DNA of 10,000 bases, taken from the NCBI GenBank assembly GCA_905221605.1, contig CAJNDS010002608.1:1-10000 (forward strand), written 5' to 3'. Shown here in pieces: positions 1-6,122 of the stretch (positions are counted from its first letter, which is position 1; each line of letters begins with the position of its first letter). Below the pieces are notes generated by a model. It was given only the letters and a program-made list of their open reading frames with translations, had not been told where the DNA came from and ran no database searches. This stretch comes from Symbiodinium natans. Lineage: Eukaryota; Sar; Dinophyceae; Suessiales; Symbiodiniaceae. The position numbers and the translations under genes were made by a program.

Positions 1-844
1 GCGCCGACGCTGAGAGCTGCCAGGGCCATGCGTAGGATCGGGTTTCTAGGGTCAAACCAGGGCTTAGCGTTCAGGGTGTCGCCTGACGGCGCGTGTAGGG
101 TTTAGGGTTTAGACTCTGCAAGGGTATGTCGTTCACTGAGCAGTCGGCAGCCATCAGAAGGACTTGCATGCGCCGGCACGACTTTGTATTCCTGCAGGGA
201 TAGGCTTATCTGTACCAAACCTTTCACCCCCAGAAAGCTCAGTAAGTATAGACCATGCAACCTTTGGCCACATTCGAGGGGCGTTCTAAACATTTTAGGC
301 CTCCTGGGCCCCCGGTTATATTATCTTCCGCCATCCTACGGTGCCTGCGGTTTACAGGGTTTTAGGGGAGGCTTTAGGGGTCAGGCTGAGCAAGAATACT
401 CATAGTCTCCAATCCCAAAATCCTAAACCACCGCTTAGAAGAAGCCCCGGTGCGCATGCAGCTGTTTTGACACGTATGCTTTGGAGGATGTCATATGGAT
501 TTGACAGCGGCCCAGTCAGTCGAAAACAAAGTGCTCAGCTTACGGTTATTCAAGAACTCAGGGTTGCAGAAAGTCCCGAGACCCCACAATCGAAATCCTG
601 CAGCCATAAACCACACTATGCCAGGTTGAATCTTCACACGCTCCCCCCCCCCCTCCCGCCCGCAAGACCTCCAGACCCCAACCCCGCGCAGCCCAAGATG
701 CCCGAACTCGACATGCCCAGATGCACATGCTATCAGTCACTCGCGACCCCTAGAAGCCCTAAACGAGTGAGGCCATGACAACCCCGGCCTTCGGATCAAC
801 CGGCCACCGGATCAACCGGCCACGCGGGCAGGAGCCTCAAAGCA
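1..844. other. Region without a supported gene
   Basis: No exon with convincing codon structure and splice borders was found. Degenerate TTTAGGG repeats occur at about 96-112 and 359-380. A C-rich tract lies at about 643-660. A plus-strand frame is open from about 341 to 778, but its composition is Pro/Ser/Arg-rich, it has no clear splice borders, and part of it is C-rich low-complexity DNA, so it is not called. An exact 16-bp tandem duplication at 792-823 lies just before the proposed start of gene A. Confidence 0.5.
792..823. repeat. 16-bp perfect tandem duplication
   Basis: The unit CGGATCAACCGGCCAC occurs twice head to tail without mismatch. It ends 21 bases before the ATG at 845, so it could lie in the 5' leader of gene A. 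The unit contains the near-palindrome CCGGCC. No function can be assigned. Confidence 0.9.
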
Positions 845-939
845 ATGGCCTGTAAAATCTCCTACATTGTTTGTATGATGGGGGACCAGTTGATTGATCT
901 TGGAGGGTCCATGATCGCCGGGTCGGTTTGGGGTTTCAG
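845..939 (+). CDS. Gene A exon 1, unrecognised protein, possible start exon
   Basis: The ATG at 845 is the first Met in its frame after an in-frame TGA at 776-778 and has a good eukaryotic context (G at -3, G at +4). The exon encodes a hydrophobic, Cys/Met-rich N-terminus including GDQLIDLGGSMIAG, possibly a membrane-associated segment. It ends at TTTCAG|GTGAGT, a textbook GT donor at 940, in phase 2. Joined to the acceptor at 1287-1288 it continues in frame into exon 2. The upstream frame is also open for 22 codons, so this could be an internal exon instead of the first. The family is not recognised and the function is unknown. Confidence 0.5.
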
Positions 940-1288
940 GTGAGTTGCAGGTTTAGGCCCCAGCAACTTGCTGAAAGCCTTAGCCCAAGACCCTGAAACC
1001 TCTGCGACAGTCAAGCCCTCCAAACCCTCAACCCTAAATCCATAAAGCCATAAAGCCTGGAGCCCTGGAACCCTAAAGCACTGCACCCCAAGACCCACAC
1101 AAAAAAGCCAAACAAACCTGCCCTATCTAACAACCCTAAACCCTAAACCCCTCCAACCCCCCCCCCCCCCCTAAACCCTAAACCCTAAACCCTAAACCCG
1201 AAACCCTAAACCCTAAACCCCTCTAACCCCCGAGCCCTAAACCCTAAACCCTAAACCCTCCAACCCCAAACCCTACCCGAGCCCTGAG
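940..1288 (+). other. Gene A intron 1 (GT-AG) with CCCTAAA array
   Basis: Modelled GTGAGT...CCTGAG intron of 349 bases. Its second half (about 1132-1276) is CCCTAAA telomere-type repeat, interrupted by variants (CCCGAAA, CCCCTCTAA) and by a run of 15 C at 1157-1171. The repeat reads C-rich on the coding strand and lies at the acceptor side. Confidence 0.5.
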
Positions 1289-1383
1289 GCAGGTGTCTGC
1301 TCTTGGCCCTGTCGGAGCCGGACGAACCGGGCGCATGCGGCAGACACTCTCCGACGTTCGGATCCAAAAAAAGATCTACCTAG
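1289..1383 (+). CDS. Gene A exon 2, unrecognised protein
   Basis: This 95-base block continues exon 1 in phase (phase 2 in, phase 1 out). It encodes a Gly-rich then basic stretch including GRTGRMRQTLSDVRIQ, followed by a Lys-Lys-Ile-Tyr-Leu end. It leaves at CTAG|GACGGG, a GA donor. The frame is open through the whole block, and the join to exon 3 restores frame exactly, which is the main support. An alternative acceptor four bases later (after 1292) would give phase 0 and would not match exon 1. Function unknown; the basic composition could fit nucleic-acid or membrane-surface binding, but that is a guess. Confidence 0.5.
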
Positions 1384-1627
1384 GACGGGTTTAGGGTTTA
1401 GGGTTTTGGGTTTAGGGTTTAGGGTACCTGCGACCCTATTTACCAGTTTTCAGTAGTTTTAAGGCTTATACCTACTAAATAGACTAGGATGCCCAGTAGT
1501 GCCCTTATTCCCTTTTTGGGGGGTTTAGGTTCCCTTATAAACCCCTTTAAAGCAAAAAAGTGTACCCTTTTCAAGCCTAGGTTACTGGGCAGCCTTACTA
1601 TTAATCTGTAGCTAAATAGGGTCCCAG
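1384..1627 (+). mobile_element. Gene A intron 2: GA-AG intron with terminal inverted repeats (introner-like)
   Basis: The 244-base intron starts GACGGGTTTAGGG and ends GGGTCCCAG. After a TTTAGGG array (about 1388-1425) comes an element whose ends are inverted: GACCCTATTTA at 1432-1442 and TAAATAGGGTC at 1613-1623. A second inverted pair lies inside: TGCCCAGTA at about 1490 and TACTGGGCA at about 1583. The same termini, in the same order and the same distance from the acceptor, occur in the intron at 4381-4562, and the core resembles 5006-5120. The splice junctions share a G. That the element moves as an intron-generating unit is inference. Confidence 0.55.
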
Positions 1628-1693
1628 GGACAGCACGGGCCCGCAAAAAGGACCCCCTGGACTCCAATCTTTTGATTAGTTCAGGACATCAGG
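1628..1693 (+). CDS. Gene A exon 3, unrecognised protein
   Basis: Entered in phase 1 after CCCAG at 1623-1627, giving a Gly codon across the junction and then TARARKKDPLDSNLLIS, a basic stretch followed by a polar/hydrophobic one. The frame reads into the next TTTAGGG array. Two donors keep phase 1: CAG|GACATC (exon end 1684) and CAGG|GTTTAG (exon end 1693); the first matches the CAG|GA style seen elsewhere in the window. The following exon was not located with confidence. Function unknown. Confidence 0.45.
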
Positions 1694-2146
1694 GTTTAGG
1701 GTGTAGGGTTTAGGGTTTAGGGTTTAGGGTTTGCATTTCAAGTCATATGCCCTGTAGTCGAAGAACACATGCATTGGAGTCTCTGTGGATTCTGGGGTGA
1801 GGGTGGAGGGCTTTAGGATCTGTAGCGCAGGGGGTCGAGGGCTTCTAATTCTAGGGTTAAGCATCCATGGTTCAGCCCAATGGATTCGAAAGCTCCTCCA
1901 CCTGAATACACCTAAATTAACCCTAAACCCTAAACCCCAAACCCTAAACCCCAAACCCTAAACCCCCAACCCCAAACCCTAAACCCTAAACCCTAAAAGT
2001 CCTCTGCCTCATGAATCGGGTGGGGACTTGCATTGTTGGGCTCAGGGTGTCGCAGGCGGTGCCCAGTTCACTTCCCGGCCGTCAGCGCATTTCGGACCAA
2101 GAGCCTACTTTACCCTCTGAAAGGCTCTGGCTGCTTCTCACCTTAA
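1694..2146. other. Probable intronic DNA with opposed telomere-type arrays
   Basis: A TTTAGGG array at 1691-1731 and a CCCTAAA array at about 1919-1999 face each other across 190 bases of ordinary sequence, so a single strand could fold into a large stem. A plus-strand frame is open from about 2000 to 2265, but its codon use is weaker than that of the overlapping frame in the exon candidate at 2203-2281. No gene is called here. Confidence 0.4.
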
Positions 2147-2202
2147 TTGTCACCTTACCACATTTCCGTGGCGAAAATCATGATGCCGTGGCGTACTCTC
2201 AG

Positions 2203-2281
2203 TGCCGTGATGCAAGCCCTGTGGGTGGGAATCGTCTTGGCGGAGCCGAGTTGCGAGAACGCTGAGGCGGTGAAAGGCAAG
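2203..2281 (+). CDS. Candidate exon, possibly gene A
   Basis: Between CTCTCAG (ending 2202) and AAG|GATTTG (GA donor at 2282), one frame shows strong G/C in third codon positions and encodes a hydrophobic helix-like stretch, AVMQALWVGIVLAEPS, then a polar Cys/Glu-rich part. The same frame is open upstream to about 2142, so the acceptor is uncertain. Entry would be phase 2, whereas gene A exon 3 leaves in phase 1, so at least one exon is missing between them or the model is wrong. Family unknown. Confidence 0.3.
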
Positions 2282-2418
2282 GATTTGCAAACTCATGTAT
2301 TGCCTCCCGAAATCTCTCTGAACTCCCCCAGAGCCCAAAAAAAGAAGTCCCTGGATATCTGAGCTCCCAAGTCCCCCGAAAGACGCTTTTGAAACCCTAC
2401 GCCTGGTCTTCCAAACAG

Positions 2419-2462
2419 GAAGCGCCTTGTTGCAGCGGGCCCTGCAGAACCATGGCGCGGAG
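2419..2462 (+). CDS. Candidate short exon
   Basis: After AAACAG, a 44-base block in a G/C-rich third-position frame encodes ALLQRALQNHGAEAS with its flanks, an amphipathic helix-like stretch. A GC donor (GAG|GCGTCT) would end it at 2462. The frame also continues open into the AT microsatellite, where it is clearly meaningless. Support is limited to codon bias and plausible borders; it may equally be non-coding. Confidence 0.22.
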
Positions 2463-2515
2463 GCGTCTATTTTGTGTCTGTCTAGTTTGTTGCTTCTTAT
2501 CTGTGCATGCATCTG

Positions 2516-2690
2516 TATGTATATATGTATGTATATATATGTATATCTATATATATATATATATATATGTAGATGTATATGCACGTGTTTGGTATGTGTT
2601 GTATGTGTGTGTGTGATGTACGTGTGTGTGTGTGTGTGACATGTGGGTATATATACATATATAGATATATGTGTGTCTGTGTTTGTGTGC
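2516..2690. repeat. AT/GT microsatellite block
   Basis: Alternating TATG/TATA (2516-2582), then GT-rich repeats (about 2595-2640), then another TATA/GT block (2645-2690). Long frames run through it on both strands only because the repeat lacks stops in some phases. They encode Tyr/Ile/Val or His/Thr low-complexity strings and are not genes. Confidence 0.9.
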
Positions 2691-2956
2691 GGGGTTAAGG
2701 GCATGCTGGATGAGGTGTCAGAAGTTTTAGGGTGTAAGGGGTTAGAGGACTCAGAAGTACACCGCTGCGAGCACGCGATTTGGTGGAAGTTTTCCAGTTA
2801 AGGCTTGGCGTCAGAGGTCTGAGAACCCTGGAGGGTACAGGAAAGGCCACGCCCTACTTCCCGAAGCTTCAGGTACCCTACCTGCTTGAGGGTTGTTGTA
2901 AAGCTTCGTGCTTTCAGCGTTACATAACACAGACTTCGATGGCCGTTAGCAGTGGT
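2691..2956. other. Region without a supported gene
   Basis: Mixed-composition DNA with a degenerate TTTTAGGG-type stretch near 2725-2745 and one GGTACC site at 2872. Several short frames are open on both strands (for example plus 2780-3028), but none has clear splice borders or biased codon use. Confidence 0.4.
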
Positions 2957-3406
2957 CCGCGAAAGTATGGCGAAGGATGCCGCGAAAGACCACACATTTC
3001 GCCACAGTTCTTACGATATGCTCCCTAGCTGCTCTTGTTTTCCTGGCCATGCCGCGTTAAACCTCCATGGTTCTCCTTGGGCTTTTGATCAGGGAGTTTG
3101 CGCGAAAGTCCCGCGAAAGATTGGGCAACAAATCCGCAGCGCAGGTAGCTTTTGAAGGCCCTGACCCTTTTGTGTCTTGTGCCCAGTGGTGGATAACCTG
3201 GCAGATAAGCCGCGGCAAGAAACGACCAGCCAACATGATGCCAGTCAGAACCTTAAATGCTCACTCAGAGGCGTTGCAAAGCATGCATCGTATGAGTCCC
3301 CGCGAAAGTTCGCGAAAGTAGGCTTTACACTTTCCACGAAGAACATCCGCTTGCGCGTGAAAGAATATACAGCGATCGACCTACAGGCACTTTCTCGCAC
3401 ATCGGT

Positions 3407-3532
3407 ATGGAGGGGCCCCAAATGCATCCGAGTCAGGCTGATTTGGCAGTGGCGGAGGCGTCGTCTGGGAACCGTTCCCGAGGATGTGGCGCCCCGAATG
3501 CACCGAAAAGGCTTTTGAAGGGCTTCATGGGT
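3407..3532 (+). CDS. Weak candidate short coding block
   Basis: An ATG-initiated frame at 3407 encodes a small peptide including SQADLAVAEASSGN and stops near 3533. Third positions of its middle part are G/C-rich. A second frame over the same DNA is also open and Arg-rich, so the coding call is weak. No family recognised and no splice evidence. Confidence 0.15.
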
Positions 3533-3673
3533 TAAAGGAGTAAGGTTTTTGGGAGTAAGGTGGCTATTAGGGTCAGGGCTTTTATGGTTTGGGGTGTGAA
3601 GTCCAATAAGGCACCCCCAATTTCGTACACCCTCAGTTCACCCTGGGGCTCCAGTTCACCGAAGAACCCCTAA
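3533..3673. other. Spacer before gene B, no gene seen
   Basis: G-rich then C-rich non-coding DNA with scattered fragments of the telomere-type repeat. The stop TAA at 3671 ends any upstream extension of the gene B exon 1 frame. Confidence 0.5.
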
Positions 3674-3823
3674 GCCCTAAACCCTGAACTGCCCAGCGCA
3701 TTATGCCCACACTGTGAAAGTTCCGGCGAAAGTTCCGGTGAAAGACATAAATCAGACAAGCTGTTGAACAAGACACGGGATCCATTATCAATCCTGCCTG
3801 TGCGACACGCGGTGTCTGAAGGA

Positions 3824-4187
3824 ATGGGCTTCTCCGGCACCTGTTTGACAAATACCGATTGGGCATACCAGATGGCCAATTATGTCCCAGGTGATGGCGC
3901 CGGGTTCTTCAACACCTTCGTCAAAGTCTGGATGGATGTAACTCCTTTGAACGGCTTCATTTTTTGCATCGGGGATCGTCCCGGCTCTTGGATTGTGGGA
4001 AATGAGTACGGCACGAGCTCACAGCTGTACGACTCCTACCAGGGTCTCACATACCTCCGCAACTTCTTCATCTCTCCCACCGACATGGAGGACTGGGGCA
4101 CTCTGGGCTATTACACCACCCTGTTCCTTGGCATATGCCTTGATCACGGCCCTTCCGAACGTCTCGCTGCACGTTCTTGGGGGTTAT
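3824..4187 (+). CDS. Gene B exon 1, unrecognised protein, start uncertain
   Basis: The frame is open from 3674 after a TAA at 3671. The first ATG is at 3824, and the codon use typical of a coding exon is clearest from about 3890 to 4130. The product is rich in aromatic residues and includes WMDVTPLNGFIFCIGD, then a Tyr/Ser/Gly segment and an acidic TDMEDW stretch. No family is recognised. The end is ambiguous: a GT donor at 4188 keeps this frame in phase 1 and joins exon 2. A GT donor at 4183 serves the next frame, whose last 15 codons (ALPNVSLHVLGG) have better third-position bias and resemble later cores of gene B. If that frame is real, a frame change lies near 4125-4140. The exon may also begin upstream at a splice acceptor. 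Confidence 0.6.
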
Positions 4188-4295
4188 GTGTTACCCCTAA
4201 ACCCCAAACCCTAAACCCTAAACCCCACACCCCAAGCCCTAAACCCTAAGCCCTAAACCCTCAACCGAGAGAACACACCAGGTTCTGCCCATCAG
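4188..4295 (+). other. Gene B intron 1 (GT-AG), CCCTAAA array
   Basis: A short intron of 108 or 113 bases, depending on the donor, ending CCATCAG. It is mostly CCCTAAA repeats with CCCCAAA and CCCTAAG variants (4194-4263). Reading through it yields the low-information LNPKP peptide that this repeat encodes, so the coding frame should not be extended into it. Confidence 0.6.
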
Positions 4296-4380
4296 GCACC
4301 GCTGCCGACCTGTACACCGAGCTCAAAGTCGCCTTCGCCTTCAACAAGTGTGGCACGGCCAAGGTGAACCTGGGACCCAG
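4296..4380 (+). CDS. Gene B exon 2
   Basis: Entered in phase 1 after ATCAG and left in phase 2 at CCCAG|GATTTA. One frame is strongly G/C-biased at third positions and encodes ADLYTELKVAFAFNKCG plus a Lys-Val-Asn-Leu-Gly-Pro tail, alternating polar and hydrophobic residues as in a beta strand. The join to exon 3 makes an Arg codon and keeps frame. An alternative GT donor inside the block (AAG|GTGAAC) would shorten it and lose the phase match. Family unknown. Confidence 0.65.
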
Positions 4381-4562
4381 GATTTAGGATTTAGGGTTTA
4401 GGGTTTAGGGTTTAGGGTTTAGGGTTTAGGTACCTACCTACAGTTTTTCAGGGTTGTACCGACCAAATGGGGGGGACTTACTACTACTCGGGGACCCTAT
4501 TTCCCTACAGTTTTCAAGGGGTTATACCTTCCTGCCGAGTCTGTAGGGAAATAGGGTCCCAG
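4381..4562 (+). mobile_element. Gene B intron 2: GA-AG intron with perfect 20-bp inverted repeat
   Basis: The 182-base intron begins GATTTAGG, followed by about seven TTTAGGG units and GGTACC. It then holds GGGACCCTATTTCCCTACAG (4491-4510) and its exact reverse complement (4541-4560), the latter immediately before the acceptor AG. A direct repeat of CTACAGTTTTTCAGGGTTGT (from 4438) recurs in diverged form at 4504. The exon junctions share CCCAG|GA on both sides. The relative at 1432-1627 makes this a dispersed family. That it is an introner is inference from its ends. Confidence 0.65.
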
Positions 4563-4623
4563 GAACTTCCTGCTGTCTATCAGCCCCGACACCTTCGAGT
4601 GCTTCGCTGACAAGCTGGTGCCC
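4563..4623 (+). CDS. Gene B exon 3
   Basis: Phase 2 entry after CCCAG and phase 0 exit at CCC|GTACCT. It encodes FLLSISPDTFECFADKL and a short Val-Pro end. Without splicing the frame stops at 4633, so a donor is needed before that, and GTACCT is the only GT donor giving phase 0 for exon 4 while keeping the Pro. A donor three to six bases earlier is possible. Codon use matches the neighbouring exons. Function unknown. Confidence 0.6.
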
Positions 4624-4862
4624 GTACCTCGGTAGGACCTCGAAGCATTTTTGATATTTTCCCCTATTGGGTTTAAGAGGTTCCATGTAAGGGACCTTAG
4701 GGGGTCGTCCCGAGGCTATTTAGGGGCTACTCAGGTACATAGGGACTATCTAAGGTAGATATAGGGGTATCTTCAGGAATATAAAGCCTAAACCCTAAAC
4801 CCTAAAACCTAAACCCTAAACCCTAAACCCTAAACCCTGAACCCCAAACCCTAAACCCTAAG
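4624..4862 (+). other. Gene B intron 3 (GT-AG), CCCTAAA array at acceptor
   Basis: A 239-base intron, GTACCT...CCCTAAG. The first part is AT-richer unique sequence with several AGGGAC/TTAGGGG fragments and AGGAATATAAA at about 4774. The last 75 bases are CCCTAAA units running right into the acceptor, which is formed by a mutated unit (CCCTAAG|G). Confidence 0.55.
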
Positions 4863-4933
4863 GGGCCCTCCGAGGTTCTGAGCCGGGTGGTTGGGATGGT
4901 GCCCGAGTTCACCTTCGGCATCTCCGTGGACAG
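4863..4933 (+). CDS. Gene B exon 4
   Basis: Phase 0 entry after CCCTAAG and phase 2 exit at GACAG|GAGGGG (GA donor). It encodes SRVVGMVPEFTFGISVD. The hydrophobic-Pro-Glu-Phe core followed by alternating strand residues resembles the ILPDL cores of exons 7 and 10, which is the basis for proposing a repeated domain. The exon is G/C-biased at third positions, unlike the flanking telomere-type DNA. Confidence 0.62.
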
Positions 4934-5442
4934 GAGGGGGATTTCCGAACATAGGGTTTAGGGTTTAGGGTTTAGGGTTTAGGGTTTAGGGTTTAGGGTT
5001 TAGGGTTCCCTTCTAGGTTACCCAGGAGTAGGCCCTTTTTTCCCTTTGTTATGGTTGGGGTTCTCTTAAATCCCCTTAAAACCAGAAAGGGCACCCTTTT
5101 CAACCCTAGGTTACTCCGGAGTCTAGCCTTAGAGACCCCAAAATACGATGTACTCCGTTTAAAGGAACCCTTCCAAGAGCACCCCCTATTAGAGACCCCA
5201 GCATGCTATGTAATCCTTTTAAAGGAACCCGCAAAAAGCCCCCCCCTCATTATGGACCCCAAATGCTATGTAATCCTCTGTAAGGAACCCCCCGAGGAGC
5301 ACGCCTTAGATACCCCAAAATACTGTATAATTCCTTGTAAAGGAACCCCCCCCCCCCCCAAAAAAAAAAAAGGGGGGGTTTAGGGTTTAGGGTTTAGGGT
5401 TTAGGGTTTAGGGTTTCGCCCCTACCTTCGGAAACCTGCCAG
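4934..5442 (+). other. Gene B intron 4 (GA-AG), composite of repeats
   Basis: The 509-base intron starts GAGGGGGATT and ends CTGCCAG. In order it holds a TTTAGGG array (4952-5006), a segment related to 1488-1590 (5006-5120), four ~60-bp tandem units (5131-5350), a C14-A12-G7 run (5346-5378) that can fold on itself, and a second TTTAGGG array (to 5416). A plus-strand frame is open across the tandem units and encodes a 20-residue periodic peptide, but it is read as intron because exons 4 and 5 join in phase across it. Confidence 0.55.
5131..5350. repeat. Four ~60-bp tandem repeats
   Basis: Units start near 5131, 5191, 5251 and 5307; the shared ACCCC blocks are at 5135, 5195, 5256 and 5312. Each unit reads roughly GACCCC, TATGTAATCC, then AAAGGAACCC and a variable C-rich tail. 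Spacing is 60, 61 and 56 bases. The copies are clearly diverged, so the array is not recent. Confidence 0.8.
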
Positions 5443-5726
5443 GAAGATGTCCAAGACCGTCACCTTGGCCCACGGGGACGGGGACGACATCGAAGTGGCG
5501 GACGTCACCATGGGCGCCCATCTGGGCCTCAGTGTCGCTTGGGGACCAAATGAACCCCCAAGATTTGGGGCCATATACCCTCTACTACTATCATTCCCTA
5601 TCAGGGTTTTTCTGAACCATAAGCCTTTTGGGGTTCACTTTGGCACCAAGGTCCTGGTGCGTCTCTCCGTGGGCCAGATCTTGGGCGCTGACGACACGCT
5701 CGGCGACTCGGTTCCGTCCTTGGGAG
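5443..5726 (+). CDS. Gene B exon 5 (one exon, or two with a read-through intron)
   Basis: Phase 2 entry after CTGCCAG and phase 1 exit at GGGAG|GTTTAC. The first third encodes an acidic stretch DGDDIEVADVTMGAHLG and the last third KVLVRLSVGQILGADDT; both have strong third-position G/C bias. The middle (about 5547-5635) is A/T-richer and contains GACCAAATG, a string also seen in the intron at 4381-4562. The middle could therefore be an unspliced intron whose length is a multiple of three, for example starting near GTCGCT or GCTTGG and ending at ACCAAG at 5650. The frame is open throughout, so one exon is reported. Function unknown; alternating residues suggest beta structure. Confidence 0.6.
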
Positions 5727-5841
5727 GTTTACGGTTTAGAGTTTAGGGTTTAGGACCCTCTTTTCTGCTTTCCTACACGGGTCCTGTTGACGAAGATTTC
5801 GGAGGGTGTTTAAAGGGCCAACCAAGGCGATGTTCTGGCAG
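5727..5841 (+). other. Gene B intron 5 (GT-AG), TTTAGGG at donor
   Basis: A 115-base intron, GTTTACGGTTTAG...TTCTGGCAG. The donor itself is formed by a degenerate telomere-type unit (G|GTTTAC). The exon junctions place a Gly codon across the splice and keep frame. Confidence 0.6.
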
Positions 5842-5901
5842 GCGACCTCCAGATGCAGGCGGTTCTGTCCTACGACGGGGACCTCAGCGCCTATGCTTCA
5901 T
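5842..5901 (+). CDS. Gene B exon 6
   Basis: Phase 1 in and phase 1 out (CTTCAT|GTAGTC). It encodes DLQMQAVLSYDGDLSAYA, a strand-like alternation with an acidic turn. Unspliced, the frame would meet the TTTAGGG array soon afterwards. Both junctions match neighbouring phases without adjustment, which makes this one of the better supported small exons. Confidence 0.65.
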
Positions 5902-6051
5902 GTAGTCAATGCGTGGTTTGGGGTTTAGGGTTTAGGGTGACTTGTTTTGTGAAGTTTCCAAGAGTAAGCCTGTAAACCCAAACGCGGAATCCAACACACA
6001 ACAAGCCCTCAAACCCTGAAAAACCCTGATCCCCACACCTTCCTGCTGCAG
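5902..6051 (+). other. Gene B intron 6 (GT-AG), TTTAGGG array
   Basis: A 150-base intron, GTAGTC...CTGCTGCAG. It contains GGTTTGGGGTTTAGGGTTTA near 5917-5937 and CCCTCAAACCCTGAAAAACC near 6005-6025, so remnants of both repeat orientations face each other. The acceptor is preceded by a short pyrimidine-rich stretch. Confidence 0.6.
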
Positions 6052-6122
6052 GGACTCCTCTCACGGCGATCGCCTCCGCTGACGTGGTCAGCATCCTCCC
6101 CGACCTCCTCGTTGCTTGCAGG
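6052..6122 (+). CDS. Gene B exon 7
   Basis: Phase 1 entry after CTGCAG, making a Trp codon across the junction. It encodes ADVVSILPDLLVA, the clearest copy of the hydrophobic-Pro-Asp-Leu core also seen in exons 4 and 10. The end is uncertain: a GC donor (CAGG|GCTTAG at 6123) or a GT donor (CTC|GTTGCT at 6111) both give phase 0. The GC choice places the donor inside the first unit of the GGGCTTA array. Confidence 0.62.

Larger units (their letters stand above)
2957..3744. repeat. Recurrent CGCGAAAG motif cluster
   Basis: The motif CGCGAAAG or a one-base variant occurs near 2958, 2981, 3101, 3112, 3301, 3311, 3355 (CGTGAAAG), 3713 (TGTGAAAG), 3726 (GGCGAAAG) and 3737 (GGTGAAAG). All copies are on the plus strand. 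Close pairs recur at 10-12 bp spacing (3101/3112, 3301/3311, 3726/3737). The cluster lies directly before the first coding block of gene B. It could be a regulatory or origin-type array or a decayed repeat family; the sequence alone does not decide. Confidence 0.7.

Noticed and set aside
341-778. Plus-strand open frame of 145 codons
   Set aside because: Pro/Ser/Arg-rich, partly from a C-rich tract, with no splice borders and no biased codon use; kept as unassigned DNA.
1132-1276. A chromosome end (true telomere)
   Set aside because: Arrays are short, degenerate, present in both orientations and scattered over the whole window between coding blocks, so they are interstitial.
2150-2704. Long minus-strand open frame of 184 codons
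   Set aside because: Its N-terminal part is translation of the AT/GT microsatellite (His/Thr/Tyr/Ile strings), and the rest is antisense to better plus-strand candidates.
4194-4250. LNPKP-type repetitive protein tail
   Set aside because: It is simply what CCCTAAACCC repeats encode when read through; an acceptor at 4295 and phase continuity indicate an intron.
5131-5350. CRISPR array
   Set aside because: Units are contiguous, diverged and lack unique spacers of constant length; the context is eukaryotic.
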